Positions 13,184 through 19,492 of a stretch of 19,492 bases of DNA are shown here, one piece after another; the first letter of the stretch is position 1, and each line of letters begins with the position of its first letter. The stretch comes from Pelotomaculum sp. UBA3102 (GTDB taxonomy: Bacteria > Bacillota > Desulfotomaculia > Desulfotomaculales > Pelotomaculaceae), in assembly GCA_002365865.1 (NCBI GenBank), contig DFAQ01000070.1:1-19492 (forward strand). The letters run 5' to 3'. Both the position numbers and the translations under genes were made by a program. Below the pieces are notes generated by a model. That model saw only the letters and a list, made by a program, of their open reading frames with translations, had not been told where the DNA came from and did not search any database.

Positions 13184-13288
13184 CTCTAGCTTTTAATTTC
13201 TGATTCTGAATTAATTTAACTGTGAATTTTTCTAGCAATATTTTTCCACATTACTATATAGTTTATACCAAAATATTAAATAATCCTC

Positions 13289-13780
13289 TTAATTTTCAAT
13301 TCCACACTCGCCGCCCCGACCGGTCATGATTTCCAAACCGTGCGGCAGGGCCGGCATGATCACTTCCAGACACTCCCGCACCGCTTTAACGCTTCCGGGT
13401 AGATTAATAATCAAAGTAAGGTGACGTACCCCGGCGACCCCTCTGGAAAGCATTGCCCGGTTGGTTTTTTTCATACTTTCCATGCGCATGGCCTCGGCCA
13501 AACCGGGAACCTCCCGCTCTATCACGGCTAAAGTAGCTTCCGGAGTGTTATCGCGCGGGCCCAGGCCGGTTCCCCCGGTAGTCAGGATCAGGTCTGTCTT
13601 TTCTTTATCGGACAGGTTGATCAAGGTTCCTTTTAAGACTTCCGGATCATCCGGCACCACCCGGTAATCTACTACTTCACCCAAAGATTTTACCATTTCA
13701 CGGATAACCGGGCCGCTTTTATCCACCCGGTCCCCGCGCGCTCCCTTGTCACTTACAGTAACAACAGCTATCCGGTACAT
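13289..13780 (-). CDS. mog: Molybdopterin adenylyltransferase, MogA/MoaB family
   Basis: The 163-aa single-domain protein activates molybdopterin by adenylation (MPT-AMP) before metal insertion by MoeA. The molybdopterin-binding signature is clear: DLILTTGGTGLGPRDNTPEAT (TTGGTG 67-72, D77), the N-terminal strand RIAVVTVSDKGARG, the RGVAGVRHLTLIINLPGS segment (113-130), and GLEIMTGRGGECG at the end. Sequence alone does not separate MogA from MoaB. GGGAGGGAG before the ATG supports the start. It follows moaC by 36 bases on the same strand; the pair is probably one transcript. Downstream DNA (13184-13288) shows no gene. Confidence 0.92.
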   Translation of the reverse strand: MYRIAVVTVSDKGARGDRVDKSGPVIREMVKSLGEVVDYRVVPDDPEVLKGTLINLSDKEKTDLILTTGGTGLGPRDNTPEATLAVIEREVPGLAEAMRMESMKKTNRAMLSRGVAGVRHLTLIINLPGSVKAVRECLEVIMPALPHGLEIMTGRGGECGIEN

Positions 13781-13816
13781 AACACTCCCTCCCCGTCACT
13801 ATTTTTCTTGCAATAT

Positions 13817-14314
13817 CTAACAGTCCCACTTTTCTTCCCCTTTCCGTTCAAAGGTGCCGCTTTTGCCGCCGCTTTTATGTACCAGCCTGACCGCACTTAT
13901 AACCATCTCCCGGTCCACAGCTTTACACATATCGTAAATAGCAAGTGCCGCTACCGATACTGCCGTCAGGGCCTCCATTTCCACTCCGGTACGCCCGGTC
14001 AGGCGTACCCCGGCCTCAATTTCCACTTTACTTTGGCCCGTATCCGGCCGGAACCGGACCTCAATACCCGTTAACATCAAGGGGTGACAAAGGGGTATCA
14101 GGTCAGAAGTTTTTTTTGCCGCCATAATCCCTGCCACCCGGGCCAGGCTGAAAACTTCACCTTTTGAAATCCTGCCCCCCAGGATCAGTTCCAATGTCTC
14201 CGGGCGCATGAATACTTCCCCCCTGGCCACCGCCTCCCTGCGGGTGACCTCTTTACTACCGACTTCAACCATCCGCGCCTGGCCCTGGTCATCGAGGTGG
14301 GTTAATTTATTCAA
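13817..14314 (-). CDS. moaC: Cyclic pyranopterin monophosphate synthase accessory protein MoaC
   Basis: MoaC converts the MoaA product to cyclic pyranopterin monophosphate in the first stage of molybdopterin synthesis. Numbered from the TTG at 14314, the catalytic residues fall at K51, H77 (in LIPLCHPL), E112 and E114 (in GVEMEAL), D128 and K131 (in YDMCKAVDRE), the same numbers as in E. coli MoaC, with the KSGGKSGTF loop at 147-155. That, plus GGAGGGA seven bases before it, supports TTG 14314 over an upstream TTG at 14356 that would add 14 residues. Length 165 aa is normal. It is followed by mog and divergent from fdhD. No moaA is visible in the window. Confidence 0.93.
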   Translation of the reverse strand: MNKLTHLDDQGQARMVEVGSKEVTRREAVARGEVFMRPETLELILGGRISKGEVFSLARVAGIMAAKKTSDLIPLCHPLMLTGIEVRFRPDTGQSKVEIEAGVRLTGRTGVEMEALTAVSVAALAIYDMCKAVDREMVISAVRLVHKSGGKSGTFERKGEEKWDC

Positions 14315-14348
14315 AGCAACATCCCTCCGTTTATTTGTAATACCTGTC

Positions 14349-14377
14349 TTGTACAATTTTCTTTTTTTGGATAAAAT
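14349..14377 (+). promoter_or_regulatory. Candidate sigma-A promoter for fdhD
   Basis: TTGTAC (14349-14354), 17 bases, TAAAAT (14372-14377), start near 14384. It lies within the leader of the divergent moaC gene, so the two promoters probably overlap and may interfere. Confidence 0.5.
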
Positions 14378-14450
14378 AAATCAAGTGGTAGTATTTCTCT
14401 GGTTTTTCAAAATATCCTCGCAAAAAAATATATTTTTAAGGAGAAAACCC

Positions 14451-15251
14451 ATGTCCGGTCAAAACCCAAAAAGCGTTAAACTGTCTATTTTAAAATTTAG
14501 GGATGAAAAATTCGCGGACGGTACAGATGTTCTAGTCAGAGAAACACCGGTGACCCTTTTTTTAAACCACAAAGAACTGGTCACCCTGGTCTGCTCCCCC
14601 GGTGAACTGCGTGAACTGGCGGTCGGCTTTCTATGCGCGGAAGGAATACTGCACAAAAGGGACGATTTAAAGGATATTGCAATTAATGAGCGCGAAGGAC
14701 TGATCCAGGTTCAAACCTTTCAAAAAACCCGTTCGGAGGAAACATTTTTAAAACGGTTCATTACCAGTGGTTGCGGAAGGAGCCGCGCCTCCTTCTATTT
14801 CGTAAATGACGCCCATGACTTACCAACCGTGGTTTCCGGCCTCAAGGTAACTCCACATGAGATATTTTCTCTGGCCGAAGAGCTGGAAAATAAATCCTCC
14901 CTTTTCCGGAAAACCGGAGGGGTCCACAGTGCCGCTTTATGTTCAAAAGAAGGTGTGGTTGCTTATTACGAGGATATTGGCCGTCATAACGCCGTTGATA
15001 AAATTACCGGTAAATGTTTTCTTGAAGGTATTTCTTTCCAGGACAAAATGCTGGTTTTCAGCGGCCGTATATCTTCGGAAATATTAATTAAGGTAGCTAA
15101 AATGGGCATCCCCCTGATTATATCCCGTTCGGCGCCGACCGAACTGGCGGTAAGACTGGCCAAAGACACGGGTATTACCGTGGTAGGCTTTGCACGGGAG
15201 GCAAGGTTTAACGTCTACACCCACCCGGGGCGGGTGGTCAACGATCTATGA
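14451..15251 (+). CDS. fdhD: Formate dehydrogenase sulfurtransferase FdhD
   Basis: FdhD passes sulfur from the cysteine desulfurase to the Mo/W-bis-pterin cofactor, giving the sulfido ligand that formate dehydrogenase needs. The 266-aa product has RETPVTLFLNHKEL (30-43), the CSPGELRELAVGFLCAEGIL block (48-67), the TSGCGRSR loop with C108, TGGVHSAAL (155-163), EDIGRHNAVDK (174-184), FSGRISSE (203-210) and ISRSAPTELAVRLA (224-237). In E. coli the loop is CxxC (Cys121, Cys124). Here the second position is Ser111, so only one cysteine is kept. AAGGAG before the ATG at 14451 sets the start. It is the only plus-strand gene among the cofactor genes; the formate dehydrogenase itself is not in the window. 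Confidence 0.95.
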   Translation: MSGQNPKSVKLSILKFRDEKFADGTDVLVRETPVTLFLNHKELVTLVCSPGELRELAVGFLCAEGILHKRDDLKDIAINEREGLIQVQTFQKTRSEETFLKRFITSGCGRSRASFYFVNDAHDLPTVVSGLKVTPHEIFSLAEELENKSSLFRKTGGVHSAALCSKEGVVAYYEDIGRHNAVDKITGKCFLEGISFQDKMLVFSGRISSEILIKVAKMGIPLIISRSAPTELAVRLAKDTGITVVGFAREARFNVYTHPGRVVNDL

Positions 15252-15287
15252 AGACAACCTGGATAAACGTTGCCAGTACAAAGATTA

Positions 15288-15307
15288 AAAGAAAAAGTCT
15301 TTTCTTT
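15288..15307 (+). terminator. Weak AT-rich hairpin after fdhD
   Basis: AAAGAAAA (15288-15295) pairs with TTTTCTTT (15300-15307), loop AGTC, 36 bases after the fdhD stop. The stem is almost all A-T, so termination efficiency is doubtful. Confidence 0.25.
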
Positions 15308-15333
15308 AACATCATAGGCGACCCCGATTTAAT

Positions 15334-17256
15334 CTAGCTTTTCCACACCACCCGGCCGCAATCGCGAAGGTCATAACCACCCAGTTTACTTACCTCTTCT
15401 TTAAATTCAGGCAGGGCCATTACCTCCAAAAGCCTTTGAATATAAGGAGTATCCCAGTATTCGCCCGGTATACAGAGATCATAACGCTCTTCCGCAACCG
15501 CTATAAAATCCAGGTCCAGGGCCCGCGCGGCAGCAAGGATACCCATTCCCGCATCCGCCGTACCTGCCTTTACCGCCGCCGCTACAGACATATGGGTATA
15601 CTCCTCATGCCCGTACCCGTGGATTGCGGAAGGTTCGATCCCTTTTTGTCCCAGGTGGTAATCAAGCAGAATCCGGGTACCGGCACCACGCTGGCGATTG
15701 ACAAAACTGATGCCGCCCCGGGCCAGGTCCTCCAGACCCCGGATGCCCCGGGGATTACCTTTGGCCAGGATCAACCCCTGCTCGCGGTAGGCAAGGTTAA
15801 CCAGGATAATATTGCGGTCAGGCAGCATCCTTTTAATGTAAGAAACATTATAAGCTCCTGTTTCTTCGTCCAGAAGGTGCATCCCGGCACAATGCGCCTC
15901 GCTGCGCTTCAGCGCCGACAACCCCCCGAGGCTGCCCACATGTGCGGAAGAAAGTGTCGCTTTAGGATTCTTAAAATGCAGGAAGTTGGCCAAAACATCC
16001 AAAGACATATCGTGACTGCCGATAATTACGGTGGTTTCCATTATTTCCCCTAATGGCCGGAACAATTCAACCGGCACCTTTTCGCCGGCGGTATAACCTT
16101 CTGACAGGCGCGACACCCGGACCATTCCGTCAGCACGTACCATGGACATAGTCACACCGGCACCGCGGGAAATGGGAGTGGCAACAATTTTATCACCCAC
16201 CTGTCCCAATTTCACCCGGATAAATTCCTCCACCCCCATAGGCGAAACCATCTTCCTGGATACGGCAGCTTCAATTTTTTCAGTTTCCGGGGGAACCGAT
16301 CCCATTTTTTTAAAGATCAACGGCTTAACAAATAAATCCAATCCCAGGCAGGCAGAAACGGGATAACCGGGAACCCCGATTACCGGCTTGCCCCTTATTT
16401 CACCGAGGATCACCGGCTTGCCCGGCTTAATAGCCACTCCGTGTACCAATACTTTGCCCAGGGCCCCGATGACACCGGCGGTAAAATCTTCACCGCCCGC
16501 TGACGACCCGGCATTGACCAGCACAATGTCGGCTTCGTCCGCGGCGGAATAAACTGCCGCCTTAAGGCTGTCAAAATCATCTTTGGTTATCTCTTTACGC
16601 AGCGGTACGGCGCCCCAGTTTTCCACCATCGCGCCCAGCATCCGGGAATTATACTCGATGATATCCCCAGGGTTCAATGCCGAACCGGGCTGTACCAGTT
16701 CCGTGCCCGTAGGCAGCAGGGCAACCCGCGGGCGGGGGTAAACATATATTTTACCTATGCCTCCGGCGAGTATTGCTCCGATATCAACGGGTCTGACCCG
16801 GTGGTTGCATGGTAAAATCATTTCGGTGGCAACCATGTCTTCCCCTACTACCCGAACATGCTGCAGGGGCGGAACCGGCCCGATAATCTCAATAACACCG
16901 GGCTTTACATAATGTACGTCCTCAATCATAATCACGGCGTCAAAACCATCAGGCAACGGGTCCCCGGTGTCTACCGGAACGGCCTCCTCCCCTTCCGCCA
17001 GTCTCTTTGGAGAGGTCTCAGAAGCCCCGTATGTATCGGTCGACCGCACGGCAATACCGTCCATAGCCGAGGCATGATAGTGCGGTGAAGAAATACCGGC
17101 ATATACCGGTGCCGCAGTTACCCTGCCGAGCGCATTCTCAACTGCGATCATTTCAGGCCGGCCGGGAGCAAGCGCTCCCACGGCTTGCAAATAATTAACG
17201 TAACTTTCCAGTGCTTCCTCCCAGGGTATGTCGTCAAGGTAAACCTTGCGCTTCAT
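15334..17256 (-). CDS. moeA: MoeA molybdenumtransferase fused to a PBP-like (substrate-binding) domain
   Basis: The 640-aa protein has a complete MoeA core: N-terminal linker and lasso domain (about 1-175) with SAMDGIAV (D66), the molybdopterin-binding domain (about 176-325) with LLPTGTELV, NAGSSAGGEDF, AIKPGKPV and GVPGYPVS, and the C-terminal beta barrel (about 330-403). A further 230 residues (about 405-635) form a PBP-like domain of the kind often annotated with MoeA as 'LysR substrate-binding', with VIIGSHDMSLDVLANF, FVNRQRGAGTRILLDYHL and AGTADAGMGILAAA. The first part should insert Mo or W; the extra domain may bind an oxyanion or other ligand, which is inference. The usual TGDEL is TGTEL, the Glu being kept (E186). 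AAGGAG supports the ATG. It follows the second moeA by 58 bases. Confidence 0.92.
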   Translation of the reverse strand: MKRKVYLDDIPWEEALESYVNYLQAVGALAPGRPEMIAVENALGRVTAAPVYAGISSPHYHASAMDGIAVRSTDTYGASETSPKRLAEGEEAVPVDTGDPLPDGFDAVIMIEDVHYVKPGVIEIIGPVPPLQHVRVVGEDMVATEMILPCNHRVRPVDIGAILAGGIGKIYVYPRPRVALLPTGTELVQPGSALNPGDIIEYNSRMLGAMVENWGAVPLRKEITKDDFDSLKAAVYSAADEADIVLVNAGSSAGGEDFTAGVIGALGKVLVHGVAIKPGKPVILGEIRGKPVIGVPGYPVSACLGLDLFVKPLIFKKMGSVPPETEKIEAAVSRKMVSPMGVEEFIRVKLGQVGDKIVATPISRGAGVTMSMVRADGMVRVSRLSEGYTAGEKVPVELFRPLGEIMETTVIIGSHDMSLDVLANFLHFKNPKATLSSAHVGSLGGLSALKRSEAHCAGMHLLDEETGAYNVSYIKRMLPDRNIILVNLAYREQGLILAKGNPRGIRGLEDLARGGISFVNRQRGAGTRILLDYHLGQKGIEPSAIHGYGHEEYTHMSVAAAVKAGTADAGMGILAAARALDLDFIAVAEERYDLCIPGEYWDTPYIQRLLEVMALPEFKEEVSKLGGYDLRDCGRVVWKS

Positions 17257-17314
17257 AGCTTCAACTCCTTGAAAGCAAACCTGTTAATACTTGCAATTCA
17301 TTATATCACTTATA

Positions 17315-18556
17315 TTAAAACAATTTTACTTCCACTGTTTCCCCTGCCTCTACACCTTCTTTACCCGGTGGAATACGGGCAAGACCGCCTGCCTTGACCA
17401 TGGTGGTAATCAACCCCGACTTGCCCAGTACCGGTTCGGCATACACCCGGCCGTCCCGGCGGTACAGCTTCACCCTGATAAAATCCTCCCGGCCTGCTGC
17501 AGAACGCAGGTTACGAGTCATTGTCGCCCGTAAAGGAAATTCGGTTAAAGACTCTGCTTCACCTGAAGGATAACCACCGTCCCGCACCAAAGGTGCGACC
17601 ATAATTTCAAAAATAATCAAGGTCGAAACCGGGTGACCGGGCAGCCCGAATACCGGTTTACCCTCTACTATCGCCCCAATGGTAGGCTTGCCGGGTTTTA
17701 CGGAGATACCGTGAAACAGTACTCCCGGCACCCCCATGGAGTCTATTACCCTTGAAGCAACGTCGCGCACGCCGACAGAACTGCCCCCCGACAATAAGAC
17801 CAGGTCGTTTTCATCCAACGCCTGCTTCATGGTGCTTTTTAACTTTTCAAAATTATCCGGGATGGCTCCGTAAAGGCAAGGTTCGCCGCCGCAAGCTTCC
17901 ACCGCTCCGTAAAGTGTATATGAATTAATGTCCCGTACCTGGCCCGGTCCGGGTTTATCCCCCGGGCAGACCAACTCATCCCCGGTGGAGATTATGCCCA
18001 CCTTGACCCGGGAGGCCACCTCAACAGCATTGACGCCAACTGATGAAAGCATACCGAGATCCTGGGGCCTGATCCGGTGACCAGCCGGAAGCGCCACCTC
18101 ACCTGAGCTAATATCTTCACCTTTTCGGATCACATTCTCACCGGGTGCCACCGGCCTGGTTATCCCGATAGTACTACCGTCCAATTCCTCGGTATATTCC
18201 ACCATCACCACAGCATCCGCACCCCGCGGCAACATTCCGCCGGTGGCAATATACCAGGCCTGACCGGCACCGACTTCCCGTTCCGGCTGCCGGCCCATTA
18301 AAACCTCACCGCAAACCTCCACGTAGGAGGGTAGTCCTTCACTTGCCCCGTATGTATCCCTGGCACGAACGGCGTATCCGTCAACGGTAGACCGTTCAAA
18401 ACCCGGAACATCCTCCAACGCTGTAACCGCAAAGGCAAGACGCCGGTCAAGGCTTTCCAGCAGGGGCACCTTCACCGGCGGCCTGAATTCCTTCAGATAA
18501 CCGGTTATTACGGCCCTGGCTTCTTTTATTGTTAAGGCTTTAAAAAATTCAGCCAT
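17315..18556 (-). CDS. moeA: Molybdopterin molybdenumtransferase MoeA (canonical length)
   Basis: The 413-aa product is a stand-alone MoeA, which inserts molybdate (or tungstate, in some paralogues) into adenylated molybdopterin. Key motifs are STVDGYAVRARDTYG (D59, as in E. coli), ATGGMLPRGADAVVMVE (104-120), ISTGDELVCPGD (189-200), LLSGGSSVGVRDV (254-266), ISVKPGKPTIGA (284-295) and GLPGHPVST (304-312). The C-terminal barrel (about 335-413) is complete. GAGGTG before the ATG supports the start. It lies between the small Cys-ending ORF and moeA-PBP. The two MoeA paralogues in tandem fit a division between Mo and W, as known from organisms with both types of enzyme, but the sequence does not show which metal each uses. 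Confidence 0.95.
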   Translation of the reverse strand: MAEFFKALTIKEARAVITGYLKEFRPPVKVPLLESLDRRLAFAVTALEDVPGFERSTVDGYAVRARDTYGASEGLPSYVEVCGEVLMGRQPEREVGAGQAWYIATGGMLPRGADAVVMVEYTEELDGSTIGITRPVAPGENVIRKGEDISSGEVALPAGHRIRPQDLGMLSSVGVNAVEVASRVKVGIISTGDELVCPGDKPGPGQVRDINSYTLYGAVEACGGEPCLYGAIPDNFEKLKSTMKQALDENDLVLLSGGSSVGVRDVASRVIDSMGVPGVLFHGISVKPGKPTIGAIVEGKPVFGLPGHPVSTLIIFEIMVAPLVRDGGYPSGEAESLTEFPLRATMTRNLRSAAGREDFIRVKLYRRDGRVYAEPVLGKSGLITTMVKAGGLARIPPGKEGVEAGETVEVKLF

Positions 18557-18582
18557 TCTTACACCTCAACCATTACTGATAT

Positions 18583-18762
18583 TTAAAAACAACCCAGTTC
18601 ACACGTGGTAATTTTTATCTTGAGAGCATCGGCAGCTTCACCCACTACCTTCGGCGGTACTTTCAGTTCCCCGGCTACTCTTCTGGCTGTCGTGCAGGTA
18701 ATTCTTCCGTCTTTTGCAGCTTTTTTAACGGCTTCTAAAACCTCCGCTTTTAATTCTACCAA
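18583..18762 (-). CDS. Small conserved-looking protein with helix-turn-helix-like helices and CxxxCF end
   Basis: The product is 59 aa from TTG 18762 (or 62 aa from TTG 18771, which abuts the AAGGGG site; 18762 gives a spacing of eight). It has two or three helices: VELKAEVLEAVKKAAKDGRI, CTTARRVAGELKVPPKVVGE and AADALKIKI, then TTCELGCF. The middle part looks like a small winged-helix or HTH fold (ARRVAGELKVPPKVVGEAAD), and three cysteines (one after GRIT, two in the tail) could bind metal. I recall similar short ORFs next to moeA in anaerobes, but know no function. Tight packing between moeB-like (10-18 bases) and moeA (26 bases) implies co-transcription and a Moco/Wco-related role. Confidence 0.75.
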   Translation of the reverse strand: MVELKAEVLEAVKKAAKDGRITCTTARRVAGELKVPPKVVGEAADALKIKITTCELGCF

Positions 18763-18780
18763 ATAAATCAACCCCTTTTA

Positions 18781-19492
18781 TTAATTATGTCCACAATCAA
18801 CACAGTTTTCAGACTTTTTAACCGATATTTCAAAAAATCTGGCTGAAAGGGCGTCGTAGGTAAGCATTCTGCCAATAAGAAGTTCCCCTGCTCCCAGGAT
18901 GTAACGTATGGCCTCAGACGCCTGAATTACACCGATTACGCCGGGTACCGCACCCAGTATACCGGCCTCTGAAGTTGTAGACGCATTTTCCGGCGGTTCC
19001 TCCGGAAATATACACCTGAAACAGGGTCCCCTGCCGGGTATGACGGTGAACGTCTGGCCGGCCCAAGCCAGTACTCCTCCGTACACGAAGGGCTTGTTCA
19101 ATCTGATACAGGCCTTATTAATTATATAGCGTGACGGGAAATTATCGGTGCAGTCGATGATAAAATCGTAGCCGGATATAAGTTCTTGAGCAATATCATT
19201 ACTGAACATTTCCTGGTAGGTTGCCAGTGTTAAATCCGGGTTGAGCGCTTTAAGTTTTTCCGCGGCCGATACGACCTTAGGCCGGCCGATGTCCGGCCCG
19301 GCATGCAGGATTTGCCGTTGCAGGTTGGACAGGGATACGGTATCTCCGTCAACCAATCCGATTCTTCCAATTCCTGCTGCCGCCAGGTAAAATGCTGCCG
19401 GCGAACCCAACCCGCCGGCACCGACAAGCAGCACTCCCGCGTCAAGTAATTTTTCCTGTCCTCCGGGGCCTACTCCCGGCAACAAAATATTG
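18781..19492 (-). CDS. MoeB/ThiF/HesA-type sulfur-carrier adenylyltransferase (5' end outside window)
   Basis: The visible 237 or so residues form an E1-like adenylation domain: LLPGVGPGGQEKLLDAGV, LLVGAGGLGSPAAFYLAAAG (Rossmann loop), GLVDGDTVSLSNLQRQIL, RPKVVSAAEKLKALNP, DFIIDCTDNFPSRYIINKAC and GVLAWAGQTFTV. Two CxxC pairs, CFRC and CVDC near the end, are the zinc site. Such proteins adenylate the C-terminal glycine of MoaD or ThiS so it can accept sulfur. Codons Asn-Ile before the first TTG continue the frame to the window edge and match the usual (RQ)ILLPG N-terminus, so the true start lies beyond 19492. Context with two moeA genes favours MoeB over ThiF, but no moaD or moaE is visible. 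Confidence 0.88.
   Translation of the reverse strand, partial: NILLPGVGPGGQEKLLDAGVLLVGAGGLGSPAAFYLAAAGIGRIGLVDGDTVSLSNLQRQILHAGPDIGRPKVVSAAEKLKALNPDLTLATYQEMFSNDIAQELISGYDFIIDCTDNFPSRYIINKACIRLNKPFVYGGVLAWAGQTFTVIPGRGPCFRCIFPEEPPENASTTSEAGILGAVPGVIGVIQASEAIRYILGAGELLIGRMLTYDALSARFFEISVKKSENCVDCGHN

Noticed and set aside
1..19492. CRISPR arrays, insertion sequences or prophage genes.
   Set aside because: I found no regularly spaced repeats, transposase motifs or phage structural genes on either strand.

Overview
The window looks like a chromosomal segment from an anaerobic, endospore-forming Firmicute of the Peptococcaceae type (Pelotomaculum/Desulfotomaculum-like). That placement is inferred from gene content, not from a database match. 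The clues are a SleB-type cortex hydrolase, a GerMN lipoprotein, a DUF1657 protein, a YjcZ-like peptide, a Spo0E-like protein, a CIRCE-controlled groESL, and a molybdenum/tungsten cofactor gene set next to an aldehyde:ferredoxin oxidoreductase remnant. Purine-rich Shine-Dalgarno sites are strong, and TTG or GTG starts are frequent.

Layout. 1-280: decayed C-terminal end of a GGDEF gene carrying an inverted-repeat insert. 285-5166: mostly minus-strand housekeeping and accessory genes (nitroreductase, MOSC protein, pyrE-like phosphoribosyltransferase, NT5C-like nucleotidase, LysM/SleB-type hydrolase, zinc-ribbon protein, RNase HI-like protein), plus one plus-strand orphan at 1148. 5387-7859: sporulation-flavoured small genes (DUF1657, GerMN lipoprotein, a YjcZ-like peptide divergent from a 49-aa membrane peptide with a sigma-K-like promoter) and a corrinoid adenosyltransferase. 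8032-9951: 14-TM MFS transporter, Spo0E-like protein and tRNA-Thr(CGT). 10042-10918: two gene remnants, the active-site end of an O6-alkylguanine-DNA methyltransferase and the C-terminal third of a tungsten aldehyde:ferredoxin oxidoreductase. 11020-13129: groES-groEL with promoter, CIRCE operator and terminator. 13289-19492: molybdopterin/tungstopterin cofactor genes: moaC-mog (minus), fdhD (plus), and a minus-strand moeB/thiF-like, small ORF, moeA, moeA-PBP run that leaves the window at its right end.

How the genes fit together. MoaC acts early in molybdopterin synthesis. The MoeB/ThiF-like protein could adenylate a MoaD-type sulfur carrier, Mog adenylates molybdopterin, and the two MoeA paralogues insert Mo or W. 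FdhD sulfurates the cofactor for formate dehydrogenase. Two MoeA paralogues beside an AOR remnant suggest the lineage uses or used tungsten. I do not see a clear new multi-gene system. The best second-look items are the divergent small sporulation peptides, the side-by-side ogt/AOR remnants, the MoeA-PBP fusion with its small Cys-ending neighbour, and an FdhD with Ser in place of the second Cys of its CxxC motif.
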